64,000 bases of DNA from Candidatus Gugararchaeum adminiculabundum (GCA_902384795.1 CABMDC010000010.1:23824-87823), one strand, 5' to 3'. Positions 41,928 through 50,515 are shown, counted from the stretch's first letter. Made by a program: numbers and translations. The notes: generated by a model not told the origin, from the letters alone.

Positions 41928-42113
41928 CTAGATATGCTCGCCGTTCCATTCCTGGCCAGAGTCTTTGGCGAATTTTTTTGAGCATTTTTTGCTGCAAAAC
42001 TGCTTGGAGCGGATCATTATTGGCGAGCCGTCAATTACGGTCTCGTAAATGGTGGTCGTGTATCTCTTGCCGCACAGGGCGCAGGCCACTTCAACTAGGT
42101 CATTGTCCATCAT
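41928..42113 (-). CDS. TRASH-like zinc-finger protein, 61 aa
   Basis: A small protein with CALCGKRY near the N-terminus and KQFCSKKCSKKFAKD at the C-terminus. The C-x2-C ... C-x3-C pattern with FCSxxCxxxF matches TRASH/YHS-type treble-clef metal-binding modules, used in metal sensing or as zinc ribbons. Two adjacent ATGs (42113 and 42110) are possible. It shares the box GTTATAAAG (about 42133-42141) with the divergent cobalamin adenosyltransferase gene; a link to metal or cofactor handling is only a guess. Confidence 0.72.
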   Translation of the reverse strand: MMDNDLVEVACALCGKRYTTTIYETVIDGSPIMIRSKQFCSKKCSKKFAKDSGQEWNGEHI

Positions 42114-42132
42114 TGGATTGGGGGTTTTTAGT

Positions 42133-42141
42133 GTTATAAAG
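42133..42141. promoter_or_regulatory. Shared TATA box, TRASH protein / pduO
   Basis: GTTATAAAG contains the palindrome TTATAA. Its centre is 26 bases from the pduO ATG and 24-27 bases from the two possible ATGs of the divergent zinc-finger gene, the spacing for leaderless transcription both ways. Confidence 0.6.
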
Positions 42142-42162
42142 ATTGCTTTCCTAATTTGAAAT

Positions 42163-42702
42163 ATGAAGGACTATTCACGCAGGCATGATGTGAAAAAGAC
42201 CAGCGTGCTTGGCTCCGGTGTGCAGGTGGACAAAACAGATTCCAGGATTAGCGCTATCGGGGATATTGATGAGTTGAACTCGTGCCTTGGCCTCGCGCTT
42301 AGCCTTTGCAAGAGTGCTAAAGTGAGAGAAGAGCTGCACAAATTGCAGGCGCAGATGTTTCGGGCCGGGACGGATATTGCGAGCGCTGGTGGAAAAGAGC
42401 TGGCGAAAAGGTTTGGGGAAAATGATGTAAATGAGATTGAGGGGAAAATTGTGGAAGAAAGCAAAGGGCTGGAGAGGATAAGCCATTTCATTTATCCCGG
42501 AGGTTCTCCTGGGAGCGCGGCAATCCAGGTTTGCAGGGGGGTTGCGCGCAGGGCCGAGAGGAGCATCCTGAAGACGAACAGGGAAGGGAGTGCGAGCGCT
42601 GAGTTGCATGCATATTTCAATCGACTTTCGGATTATTTGTTTGTGCTTGCGCGCATTGAGAATAAATTTTGCGGGGAGAAAGAAGAGCAGTGGAAACCGT
42701 AA
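42163..42702 (+). CDS. pduO: Cob(I)alamin adenosyltransferase, PduO type
   Basis: A 179-residue ATP:cob(I)alamin adenosyltransferase. Motifs: SRISAIGDIDELNSCLGLAL, FIYPGGSPGSAAIQVCRGVARRAERSI and YFNRLSDYLFVLARIEN are the conserved blocks of PduO/MMAB enzymes. It makes adenosylcobalamin, which would serve enzymes such as B12-dependent ribonucleotide reductase; none is in the window. Leaderless by TATA spacing. The following methyltransferase begins 18 bases after its stop. Confidence 0.93.
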   Translation: MKDYSRRHDVKKTSVLGSGVQVDKTDSRISAIGDIDELNSCLGLALSLCKSAKVREELHKLQAQMFRAGTDIASAGGKELAKRFGENDVNEIEGKIVEESKGLERISHFIYPGGSPGSAAIQVCRGVARRAERSILKTNREGSASAELHAYFNRLSDYLFVLARIENKFCGEKEEQWKP

Positions 42703-42719
42703 TTGGAAACTGATTTTGT

Positions 42720-43379
42720 ATGACCCATTCCAGCAAGAAGAAAAAGCCTGCGAGTTTGGAGCAGGCATGGAACCGCGAGTACTCCAGGAAAAATGTTTTG
42801 TGGAATAGCCTGAGCAATGAAGCTGAGGTGAAATTGACCAAGGGAGAAAAAGTGCTGGAGCTTGGATGTGGAAATGGGCAGACGCTGAAGATGATTGCTC
42901 CCGGTGGGGCTAAAATTTGGGCCGTTGATTTTTCGAGGAAAGCGGGGGAAATTTGCTATGAGCTGAAAAAGAAGTATGGATGGAAGAATGTTGAAATTGA
43001 GAGGATGGATGCGAGTGAACTGAGATTTGAGGATGGGACTTTTGATTCGGTGATTGCTTTTCACATTATAGGAAACATAGAGAAAGAAAAAAGAGAAATT
43101 GCGATTGCCGAAATTGCCCGCGTTTTGAAGAAGGGCGGAAGAGTATTTGCAAAGGTTTTTTCAGTGAATGATTTCAGGTGCCCGGAAGGAAAGGATAAGA
43201 CGAAAGTGAAGAGCAATGGAATTAGGGAGCATTATTTCATGCAGGAAGAGTTGGACTGGCTCTTTGAAGAGGCGGGGATGAAGAAAATTGAGGGGAAGAG
43301 AATCAGCTGGAAAGTGAAGTATGAAGGGAAACAGAGAAACAGGGAGAAATTGTTTGCTGTTTATCTAAAGCCGGATTAG
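42720..43379 (+). CDS. Class I SAM-dependent methyltransferase
   Basis: A 219-residue Rossmann methyltransferase: motif I VLELGCGNGQTLKM, motif II IWAVDFSRKAGEICYELKKKYG, DASELRFEDGTFDSVIAFHIIGNI (motif III-IV) and ARVLKKGGRVFAKVFSV (motif V). It resembles the UbiE/methyltransferase-11 group of small-molecule enzymes. Substrate cannot be inferred. It follows pduO closely on the same strand. Confidence 0.88.
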   Translation: MTHSSKKKKPASLEQAWNREYSRKNVLWNSLSNEAEVKLTKGEKVLELGCGNGQTLKMIAPGGAKIWAVDFSRKAGEICYELKKKYGWKNVEIERMDASELRFEDGTFDSVIAFHIIGNIEKEKREIAIAEIARVLKKGGRVFAKVFSVNDFRCPEGKDKTKVKSNGIREHYFMQEELDWLFEEAGMKKIEGKRISWKVKYEGKQRNREKLFAVYLKPD

Positions 43380-43440
43380 GATGGGGTATTTTATATCCTG
43401 AAAGCCAGGATATTACTTGAGTTGCGCGGCCGGTGCGTTT

Positions 43441-44562
43441 ATGGCAGAAACTAAAATTGAGGGAGTCGTGCCTTATCCTGTGGAGTTCAACCTAAGGGAC
43501 GAAGGGTATAACCTGAATTTTAAAGTAGAGGGCCTGGGAGTGGCCTGTGAAAGCGGGATCAGGCGGACAAAACTAGAACCCGGGCAAACTGCTTACGTGG
43601 CCGTGGAAAACAGCACTGGGAAAACTTTGACACCGGTCGTATTTTATGGCGGATTTGCGGACAGCAGGGCAGAATTAAGGCCAGGCGAGAATAAGGTCGG
43701 TTTTGTAATCAAGGATAAGGATGGAAAGGAAGTGATGAAAAAAACCTGGACGGTTGTGGGCGAAGGGGTTGAATTCAAGTCGAATGGGATTAATGTCGTC
43801 ATGGAAGGAAGCAAGGAAAAAGATTATACTTCTGGGAAAATTGCAGCTATAGACAAGATAACTAGCGAAGTTGCCTCGATGAATAGCATACTAGGTTTGG
43901 GCTACAAGGTAGGGGAGTTGCAGATTTTAAAAACTGGGAAGACAGATGAAGTGCTGAGGAGAGCGGATATTAAAGCGGAAGACAGCGGTAAGTACGCCGT
44001 TAGCTATGCAGGGCAGGAAGGAACGAAACGTTTTGGTCTGTTTGATATTGAGATGAATAGTAAAATGCTGGAGAAATGCGCCAATGATGACCAGTTTATG
44101 AAAGTTACGGTAATGCACGAGGTATTTCATACATTCCATAGGGGGGAGCTGGAAGGAAAAGACAAGGACTACAACAGGCAGGAGTTTGAAAATCTTTTCT
44201 TGAGTACAAAGAGTTATGGGGATAGAGCCATGGGGGTATTTAGCGAATCAAGCTACATGAAAGTTGATAGCAGCTATGGGAACCCGACGGATAAATATGA
44301 ATTTTTTGCCTGCGCTTCGAGTGTCTTGTACAATTTCCCGCAGGAGTTCATGAAGAGAGTAAACGAGCTTAAAGGGGATGAAAAAGAGGCTGCAATGAAA
44401 GCTGCTGCGTATTTTGTAAATACCTATGACAGGCAGCCCAATCCCAGCGCAAGAAATATCATAAGCCCGGAATTGAAAACTTTTGTTAGGAATTACCAAC
44501 AGGAGCAACAGGTGAGCAAGGGGCAACCTGGCCCGAAAGCAGCATTAACCACGCAGGGCTGA
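43441..44562 (+). CDS. Lethal-factor-like zinc metallopeptidase candidate
   Basis: About 373 residues. HEVFH (226-230, in VTVMHEVFHTFH) is an HExxH zinc site, and YEFFACASSVLY (287-298) about 57 residues later resembles the E-F-F-A glutamate ligand segment of anthrax lethal factor-like and Pro-Pro endopeptidase zincins. The first 120 residues are beta-rich (VEFNLRDEGYNLNFKVEGLG...). No signal peptide is seen with the ATG at 43441, which has GGTG upstream; an alternative TTG at 43417 would be leaderless after TATATCC. The C-terminus is Gln/Pro-rich. Peptidase activity is inferred from the two motifs. Confidence 0.72.
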   Translation: MAETKIEGVVPYPVEFNLRDEGYNLNFKVEGLGVACESGIRRTKLEPGQTAYVAVENSTGKTLTPVVFYGGFADSRAELRPGENKVGFVIKDKDGKEVMKKTWTVVGEGVEFKSNGINVVMEGSKEKDYTSGKIAAIDKITSEVASMNSILGLGYKVGELQILKTGKTDEVLRRADIKAEDSGKYAVSYAGQEGTKRFGLFDIEMNSKMLEKCANDDQFMKVTVMHEVFHTFHRGELEGKDKDYNRQEFENLFLSTKSYGDRAMGVFSESSYMKVDSSYGNPTDKYEFFACASSVLYNFPQEFMKRVNELKGDEKEAAMKAAAYFVNTYDRQPNPSARNIISPELKTFVRNYQQEQQVSKGQPGPKAALTTQG

Positions 44563-44623
44563 TTAGAGAAAATAAATGCGTTAACCGCATATCTTTAAAT
44601 GGTAGTTTGTGTATTAACTTGTG

Positions 44624-45517
44624 ATGCAGGATTACAAGTCGGATTACAACAGGAAACTTGCTGATTTTCGACCTCTGGGGCGCGTGCACTCGGGCATTGC
44701 AAAGATGGCAGGAGTGGACATACTTGAAAACCCCACCATTATTGATATTGGGGGCGGGAAAGGGAAGTGCTTTGATGCCGCAGTCCGCCTAAGAAGGAAA
44801 AGCAAGTCCAGGGAAATCAGGCGCAGTCCCTCGTTCACCTACTTGAATCTTGACCTGGACAGGGAAGCGCTGGCAAGGAGCAATGGATTTTGTGTTGTTG
44901 CGGACAGGACGCACCTGCCAGTCAGGAATGAAAGCGCGGACATAGTCTTCTACTCATTCTCTGAGAGAATACGGGGAGTGGGGGCGAGAAAAGGGATGGA
45001 GTATTGTGATATATATCTCAGCTCGCTTAATTTGACCGTGGAGTTCGATGAAGTGATGGGGGCACTTAATCGGGTTATTATGAGTGACAATATAGTTCTG
45101 CCCTATTTAGGTGCGATGCTGGCACTGAAGATGGGCGGCGTTTTTGTTACAGCAAGGTGGTATGGGCCATCCGATGAAGAGTCAGGGTTCAACGTGGCTG
45201 GAACAAATATCGTATCTGACTCTGAAAAGGTGCTGAAGCTTGGGCTCCTGAATGGGTGGCAGGTGAATGACTTTCTCAAAACCGGCGGAGGAGATGGCTC
45301 GTTGGTCGATTCGGTGAAAGTCTCGATTTTTAGGAAAAACAATCCAACGGAATTCTACCTGCAACTCTCAGAGAAGATGGAGGGATTGATGAAAGAGTGC
45401 AGGCATGCTCTGCGTGACTTTAGAAAACAGGAGTGGTATGGGAACTTTTTCGGGGTGCCGGCACCGATAGAGACTGAAAGAAGGGTTGTTCCGCAGGAAT
45501 TCGGAGTGTATGGCTGA
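44624..45517 (+). CDS. SAM methyltransferase-like protein, 297 aa
   Basis: The central part has a Rossmann methyltransferase look: TIIDIGGGKGKCFDAAVRL (motif I), YLNLDLDREALARS (acidic end of strand 2) and VVADRTHLPVRNESADIVFYSFSERI. The remainder (MGALNRVIMSDNIVLPYLGAMLALKMGGVFVTARW) fits the later strands. I cannot name a substrate. TATA TCTTTAAAT centred at 44596 is 27-28 bases before the start, so it is leaderless. Convergent with the transaldolase gene; the two stop codons abut. Confidence 0.7.
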   Translation: MQDYKSDYNRKLADFRPLGRVHSGIAKMAGVDILENPTIIDIGGGKGKCFDAAVRLRRKSKSREIRRSPSFTYLNLDLDREALARSNGFCVVADRTHLPVRNESADIVFYSFSERIRGVGARKGMEYCDIYLSSLNLTVEFDEVMGALNRVIMSDNIVLPYLGAMLALKMGGVFVTARWYGPSDEESGFNVAGTNIVSDSEKVLKLGLLNGWQVNDFLKTGGGDGSLVDSVKVSIFRKNNPTEFYLQLSEKMEGLMKECRHALRDFRKQEWYGNFFGVPAPIETERRVVPQEFGVYG

Positions 45518-46180
45518 TTACTTGTTTTGCTGGGATTTTGCGTAATCAATTTTGAAAAGCTCGATTCCCTTGTCAGTTAATTGGTGGACCCACATTTTTT
45601 CCATGACCGCGAACGGGATTGTTGCCACGTCTGCGCCGACTTTCGCGGAGTCTATCACGTGCTCAGGGGAGCGAACGGATGCGACTATTACCTGGGTTTC
45701 TCCCTTGTGGTCATAGGCCTTGTAGATTTCCATAATGTCCTTGATGAGCTGGATTCCGCTCTGCCCGATGTCGTCCAGTCTTCCAACGAATGGGGAAACA
45801 TAGGTTGCGCCTGCTTTTGCTGCGATTAGTGCTTGCGAAGCGCTGAAAACTAAAGTGACATTGGTTTTGATTCCTTTTCCCTTGAGAATTCGGACTGCCT
45901 TGATTCCTTCCTTGGTCATGGGAACTTTGATTACAACATTTTTTGGAGCCCATTTGGCGAATTTTTCAGCATCCTTTACCATTTCAGCTGCAGTGTCGCC
46001 CATTCCTTCAACTGAAAGCGGGCGGTCGCCAATGACTGCGGCGATTTCCTTTATCACCTGCTCGTGGTCCTTGCCTTCTTTTGCAATTAGTGATGGATTG
46101 GTGGTGACTCCGTCGCACATGCCCAGTTCCATTGCTTTTTTGATTGCCTCAACGTTTGCAGTGTCAACGAAAAATTTCAT
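45518..46180 (-). CDS. tal: Transaldolase (MipB/TalC type)
   Basis: A 220-residue small transaldolase: MKFFVDTANVEAIKKAMELG...VTTNPSLIAKEG, Schiff-base Lys in NVVIKVPMTKEGI, TLVFSASQALIAAKAGATYVSPFVGRLDDIG. It exchanges dihydroxyacetone units between sugar phosphates, or acts as fructose-6-phosphate aldolase. It is the last gene of the non-oxidative pentose phosphate operon and carries GGTGATTTGA before its ATG. Confidence 0.95.
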   Translation of the reverse strand: MKFFVDTANVEAIKKAMELGMCDGVTTNPSLIAKEGKDHEQVIKEIAAVIGDRPLSVEGMGDTAAEMVKDAEKFAKWAPKNVVIKVPMTKEGIKAVRILKGKGIKTNVTLVFSASQALIAAKAGATYVSPFVGRLDDIGQSGIQLIKDIMEIYKAYDHKGETQVIVASVRSPEHVIDSAKVGADVATIPFAVMEKMWVHQLTDKGIELFKIDYAKSQQNK

Positions 46181-46216
46181 TCAAATCACCATCAATTTCA
46201 TTTCTTAGCATAAATC

Positions 46217-47203
46217 TTATTTCTTGAAATTTGCTTTTACGAATTCCTTAATCCCGTCCTTGTCCAATTTGTATTTTTTGAGAAGCTCGAGCGGTGTGCC
46301 TGACTGGCAGAAGTGGTCATTGATTCCAAGGCGCTTGAGCGTGCACGGGCACTCATCGGTTAGAACTTCGGCAATTGCGCTGCCCAATCCGCCTGCTATC
46401 TGGTGCTCCTCAACGCTAACTAAGAATTTGGTTTTCTTTGCCCAGTAGGAAATGGCTTTTTTGTCAATGGGCTTGATGGTGTGCATGTTGATTACTGCGC
46501 AGGAGATTCCTTCCTTTTCCAATTCTTCTGCTGCCATTAGTGAATAGTAAACTTGCGGGCCGCAGGCGAAAATCGCCAGATCATCGCCTTCGCGGAGAAC
46601 ATTGACTTCCCCGATTTTGAAGGGCGTGCTTGCGGTTGTGAAAACCGGCATTTTTTCGCGGCAGGTGCGCATGTAGGCAGGGCCTTTGGTTTTTCCCATT
46701 TCAATGGTGGCTTTGCGTGATTCTTCTGCGTCTGCTGGAACCAGCACTGTGATGTTTGGGATTACGCGGACTATGGCGATGTCTTCCAGCGCCTGGTGGG
46801 ATGCGCCGTCAGGCCCGACTGTGACTCCTGTGTGCGAAGCGTGAATTTTCACCGGGACATTGTTGTAGCAGATTGAAACACGAATTTGGTCCCAGTTCCT
46901 TCCAGGGGAGAAAACTCCATAGGCTGAAATGAAAACCGTTTTTCCAGTGGAAGCGATTCCGGATGCCACTCCTGCCAAATTTTGTTCTGCTACGCCTACC
47001 TGGACGAACCTTTGTGGGAATTTTTCGCCGAATAGGTGGGCGCGTGTGCTCTCGGCCACATCGGCACTCATTACCCAGACATTGGGATCTGATTCGCCGA
47101 GCTCAACCGTACCCTTGCCGAATCCGTCCCTGCTGGGAAGCTTGGACTGCGGGGCATCGAGAACTTCGATGAGATTCATTTGCTTGTTGATTTTTCCTGC
47201 CAT
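46217..47203 (-). CDS. Transketolase, C-terminal subunit
   Basis: About 328 residues comprising the pyrimidine-binding and C-terminal domains: RDGFGKGTVELGE, FGEKFPQRFVQVGVAEQNLAGVASGIA (catalytic Glu), GVTVGPDGASHQALEDIAIVR and VSVEEHQIAGGLGSAIAEVL. Together with the N-terminal subunit encoded just upstream it forms an archaeal-style split transketolase, which moves two-carbon units between sugar phosphates. ATG 47203 with AGTGATACTT before it; a start at 47212 is less likely. Confidence 0.94.
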   Translation of the reverse strand: MAGKINKQMNLIEVLDAPQSKLPSRDGFGKGTVELGESDPNVWVMSADVAESTRAHLFGEKFPQRFVQVGVAEQNLAGVASGIASTGKTVFISAYGVFSPGRNWDQIRVSICYNNVPVKIHASHTGVTVGPDGASHQALEDIAIVRVIPNITVLVPADAEESRKATIEMGKTKGPAYMRTCREKMPVFTTASTPFKIGEVNVLREGDDLAIFACGPQVYYSLMAAEELEKEGISCAVINMHTIKPIDKKAISYWAKKTKFLVSVEEHQIAGGLGSAIAEVLTDECPCTLKRLGINDHFCQSGTPLELLKKYKLDKDGIKEFVKANFKK

Positions 47204-47217
47204 AAGTATCACTGGGG

Positions 47218-48033
47218 TTAGTCGATGTTTCCGTAACTCTTGCGCTCGGTTTCCAGTTCGCTAAGCGCATCGATTGTTTCCTTGTCGCCCGGAGATTTGC
47301 CGTGCCATTCGGTTAGGAATTCCATGAATGAAACCGCTTTTCCCGGGACAGTGTGGGCGATAATCATTGTCGGGCGCTCAATCACGCGCTTGGCTTCATT
47401 GCATGCGTTGATTAGCTGCTGCATATTGTGGCCATCGACTTCAATCACGTGCCAGCCGAATGAGCGGTACTTTTCCCCGAGCGGTTCCAGGGGCATAATT
47501 TGTTCAGTGAAGCCGTCAATCTGGATGTTGTTGCGGTCCATTATTGCAATCAGATTGCCGAGCTTGTATTTTGAAGCGAACATCACTGCTTCCCAAATCT
47601 GTCCCTCATTGTGCTCGCCATCCGAGCAGACGCAGTAGACTTTCCAGCTTTTCTTTTCCCTTTTTGCCACCAGAGCCATGCCTGCTGCAATGGACAAACC
47701 TTGGCCTAGTGGGCCTGAGGAATTCTCAATTCCTGGAAGAGTGCCCCTGTGAGGGTGGCCCTGCAATCTTGTGCCGAGTTTCCTCAAAGTCATTAGTTCT
47801 TCTTTTGGGAAATAGCCGGCCTCGGCCATGGTTGCATAGAGAACAGGGCAGACGTGGCCGTTGGATAAAATTAAACGGTCCCGGTTCTGCCAATCGGGAT
47901 TCTTGGGATCGTGATTAAGCACATTGAAGTAGAGTGCTGTGAAAATGTCCGCCAATCCAATGGAGCCTGCCGAGTGGCCTGATTTTGCCTCGTGCAGCAT
48001 TTTCACAATGCTTTGTCTGATGTTGTTTGCCAC
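47218..48033 (-). CDS. Transketolase, N-terminal subunit
   Basis: A 271-residue TPP-binding half: EAKSGHSAGSIGLADIFTALYFNVL, LILSNGHVCPVLYATMAEAGYF, LQGHPHRGTLPGIENSSGPLGQGLSIAAGMA and CSDGEHNEGQIWEAVMFASKYKLGNLIAIMDRNNIQIDG (Mg-TPP motif). The GTG at 48033 gives a protein that starts inside what is normally the first helix. The frame stays open further upstream through KITDINRLKV and into the 3' end of the epimerase gene without an ATG, GTG or TTG that I can identify as clearly better, so the true start is uncertain. Confidence 0.9.
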   Translation of the reverse strand: MANNIRQSIVKMLHEAKSGHSAGSIGLADIFTALYFNVLNHDPKNPDWQNRDRLILSNGHVCPVLYATMAEAGYFPKEELMTLRKLGTRLQGHPHRGTLPGIENSSGPLGQGLSIAAGMALVAKREKKSWKVYCVCSDGEHNEGQIWEAVMFASKYKLGNLIAIMDRNNIQIDGFTEQIMPLEPLGEKYRSFGWHVIEVDGHNMQQLINACNEAKRVIERPTMIIAHTVPGKAVSFMEFLTEWHGKSPGDKETIDALSELETERKSYGNID

Positions 48034-48125
48034 TACTTTTAGCCGGTTGATGTCGGTTATTTTTGGAAAAGGGCGTGCGCCGGCATCAGGGGTGTCGAGC
48101 AGGGTTTGCTTTGGCTTTTCATCGT

Positions 48126-48794
48126 TTATGCGAGCACCTTTCTTTTCTTCTGGCCCCGGATTCCCGCTTCCTTTATTTCTTTCACTGCCTGCGCGAGATT
48201 CGGGGCCGCATAAATGGAACTTGCCGCAGCGAGCTTGTCGGCCCCTGCTTCGGATACTTTTTCGCCTGTTTCGATTCCCACTCCGCCATCGACCTCGATT
48301 TCGATTTTCGGGAATCTCTTCGCTATGGCGGAAATTTTGTCAGCTGTTTCGGGAATGAAGCTCTGGCCCGAGAAGCCCGGGTTCACCCCCATTACCATTA
48401 CACGCGAAACGTCTTTAATAAATGGGGTCAGCTTCTCGATGGGCGTTGGCGGATTTATCACCAGCCCGAGCTTTCCCCCTGCTGTTTTCGCCGCCTGCTT
48501 AATCGCATTCCAGTGGTTTGCATCTTTCACTGTTTCAATGTGAACCAGGTGCAGATGATTTCCCGGAACCTGGATGATCCATTTCTCTGGGTTAAAGACC
48601 ATCCAGTGGAGCTCGTAGGGAATTCCGCCTGGGAGCGTGCCGAACTCATTTGGCCAGATGGTTTTGTTGGGAACGAATTCATTGTCCATGACATCGATTT
48701 GCGCGGCTGAAACTACGCCCTTGACAAGTGAAATGCGGCGCATGAGGTCTTCACGGCTTTTGACTAGCACTGCCGCTATTACCTCGATAGCCAT
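48126..48794 (-). CDS. rpe: Ribulose-phosphate 3-epimerase
   Basis: A 222-residue TIM-barrel enzyme that interconverts ribulose-5-phosphate and xylulose-5-phosphate. AAQIDVMDNEFVPN holds a metal-binding Asp, YELHWMVFNPEKW the His region, and VMGVNPGFSGQSFIPETADKI and IEVDGGVGIETG are the phosphate-binding and catalytic Asp motifs. ATG 48794 has AGGTGGG upstream. It is the first gene of the operon rpe - transketolase N - transketolase C - transaldolase. In archaea this family can be replaced by the RuMP pathway, so its presence indicates an ordinary pentose phosphate route. Confidence 0.92.
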   Translation of the reverse strand: MAIEVIAAVLVKSREDLMRRISLVKGVVSAAQIDVMDNEFVPNKTIWPNEFGTLPGGIPYELHWMVFNPEKWIIQVPGNHLHLVHIETVKDANHWNAIKQAAKTAGGKLGLVINPPTPIEKLTPFIKDVSRVMVMGVNPGFSGQSFIPETADKISAIAKRFPKIEIEVDGGVGIETGEKVSEAGADKLAAASSIYAAPNLAQAVKEIKEAGIRGQKKRKVLA

Positions 48795-48880
48795 AGGCTT
48801 CAACCCACCTGAATTAGATTTCCCACCTGACTATGATTGTGCCCGGGGAACTATAAATATGTTTTGGGTGATGTGATTCT

Positions 48881-49681
48881 CTAGAGCGTAAGTGGAGGGC
48901 GGCGAACGGCGTAAGGCGGCAAGCTAGTGGGCAGAGTTTTTTTGTCCTGTTGCACAAACAGGGCTTTGAACGATTTTTCTGCCCTTATGGCCGAAAAAAC
49001 GCGGTTGCTAAACTCTTTAAGCTTGGAAGGAAGGTCGTGCAATGGGTGGGTGGCAGTAAACCTTCTCCCGGATTCGTGTATCATAAAGTTGTCTATGTTT
49101 TCATTTTTGCCTGCGAGCGCAGTTAGAAGTTTAGCCGAAGAATCATAGTATTTGTCGGTGAAAGACTCCTTGTTCTTCTTTGCTTCGGTGATAAAATCCA
49201 TCCATTTCTTCATGTCGTTGCAGACTGATAATTTTGCAAAAGCAGATTTGGCAAGCTCGAGAAGTGTTTCTTCAGTGACATAGGAAGAGTAACACGCACC
49301 ATAATCGCTCGATTTCAAAAGGGAGATTAGGAAGGAAGTAACCGGGGGTTTTGCCACAAACGGATTTTCGTTCCTTGATGTTTCGGTCAATTCCGCGAAT
49401 ACGACGTCGATGTGTTTTGGCTCGATGGTGAGAGCGATTGCGAGGATTTCCATAAAGAAACTGACCTTGAGGCCGCCGTTTAGGAGCCTCACTGCCTCAA
49501 TGGAAACCTGTACAACTTTGCTGAGGGGCATTTTTTCCATTTCATCCAGAAAAGGTGCCAGGCCTGAATTGTGAAGCGCTTCAAATTCTACGGTGTTGAA
49601 GGCAAAGCTGCCTTTGATGATTACACATGGATTAGGCTGGTTAGAGGCAAGCATGTTTTCCCGGTTTGCAATTTCGACCAT
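48881..49681 (-). CDS. Hypothetical protein, 266 aa (paralogue of 50516-51550)
   Basis: I do not recognise the family. It aligns by eye with the protein at 50516-51550: KGSFAFNTVEFEALHNSGLAPFLDEMEKM against IGDIVFSRQEFDILSNGKLGDIIEQIKEV, and NENPFVAKPPVTSFLISLLKSSDYGACYSSYVTEE against NENPLFRDSNVALITLMLTSRNYAEHYEPHVTVP. Predominantly helical, cytosolic. Both genes have the same 54-base promoter segment 20-75 bases upstream. The C-terminus differs. A helical-repeat or scaffold role is only a guess. Confidence 0.7.
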   Translation of the reverse strand: MVEIANRENMLASNQPNPCVIIKGSFAFNTVEFEALHNSGLAPFLDEMEKMPLSKVVQVSIEAVRLLNGGLKVSFFMEILAIALTIEPKHIDVVFAELTETSRNENPFVAKPPVTSFLISLLKSSDYGACYSSYVTEETLLELAKSAFAKLSVCNDMKKWMDFITEAKKNKESFTDKYYDSSAKLLTALAGKNENIDNFMIHESGRRFTATHPLHDLPSKLKEFSNRVFSAIRAEKSFKALFVQQDKKTLPTSLPPYAVRRPPLTL

Positions 49682-49702
49682 GTTAAAGACCCTGTTTTAG
49701 GT

Positions 49703-49756
49703 GTGGTTAATTGTATATATATGTGTTTTTAGGTATATAAGGGTTTCGGTCTGTTT
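49703..49756 (-). promoter_or_regulatory. Duplicated promoter segment, copy A
   Basis: These 54 bases match 51573-51626 at 48 positions. On the minus strand the order is AAACCCTTATATACC (BRE and TATA), then ACACATATATATACAA and TAACCAC. TATA centre is about 56 bases before the ATG at 49681, and the same distance is found for copy B. Confidence 0.7.
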
Positions 49757-49813
49757 AGGGCGAGTATTATTAGGTTAGGCAGGGTATAGGTAGACTGTAG
49801 TGGGGTTCCGCTT

Positions 49814-50506
49814 ATGGCCGAAACTGAAAAAATCCAGAAAGTAATCGCCAGATCGGGCCTGTGCTCGCGCAGGAAAGCCGAGGGGCGGATTGCCCTGGGA
49901 AAGGTCAGGGTGAATGGCAAAACTGCGATAATTGGGCAGCGAGTCAGGGACATTGACGAAGTGACGGTTGAGGGGAAACTGCTGGTAAATGAGAAATTTG
50001 AGTATTACATTTTGAACAAGCCAGTGGATGTGATGTGCACGCGCGCGGACAAGCATGCTGGCAAAATTGTTGTTGAACTGATTCCGACCAAGGCGAGGAT
50101 TTTTCCAGTGGGAAGGCTGGACCAAAAAACAACCGGGCTGATTATACTAACAAATGATGGGGAATTGGCGCAGAAAATAATCCATCCTTCGTCTGGGCTT
50201 GGGAAAAAATATTTGGCCCAGGTGGCTGGAATGAATGATAAAAAAGTTAATGCGCTGAGAAAAACCAAAATGGTTGATGGGAAGAAGATTATGGCGCCAG
50301 GGGTGAAGAGCCTGGCAGGGAATTCGCTGGAAGTCACTGTGCATGAAGGAATCAACAGGCAGGTAAGAAAGATGTGCGAGCAGGCAGGGATGAGAGTTAT
50401 CAGCCTTCACCGCCAGAGCATTGGAAAGCTCGAACTCAAGGGGCTTAAGCAGGGAGAATGGAAGAAAACTACAAAAGAAGCGCTTATGCGGGAAATCGGG
50501 CTCTAG
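49814..50506 (+). CDS. RsuA/RluB-family pseudouridine synthase
   Basis: A 230-residue protein with an N-terminal S4 RNA-binding domain (IQKVIARSGLCSRRKAEGRIALGKVRVNG) and a pseudouridine synthase core. Catalytic D103 lies in FPVGRLDQKTTGLIILTNDGELAQKIIHP, and HEGINRQVRKMCEQAGMRVISLHR is the C-terminal motif. This family modifies rRNA in bacteria and is unusual in archaea, so lateral transfer is likely. It lies between the two orphan paralogues, on the opposite strand. The rRNA target is unknown. Confidence 0.93.
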   Translation: MAETEKIQKVIARSGLCSRRKAEGRIALGKVRVNGKTAIIGQRVRDIDEVTVEGKLLVNEKFEYYILNKPVDVMCTRADKHAGKIVVELIPTKARIFPVGRLDQKTTGLIILTNDGELAQKIIHPSSGLGKKYLAQVAGMNDKKVNALRKTKMVDGKKIMAPGVKSLAGNSLEVTVHEGINRQVRKMCEQAGMRVISLHRQSIGKLELKGLKQGEWKKTTKEALMREIGL

Positions 50507-50515
50507 GCCAGTCAG

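Noticed and set aside
48063..48710. Plus-strand frame of 215 codons opposite rpe
   Set aside because: Antisense to rpe, whose motifs are clear; no promoter or motif in the plus-strand frame.
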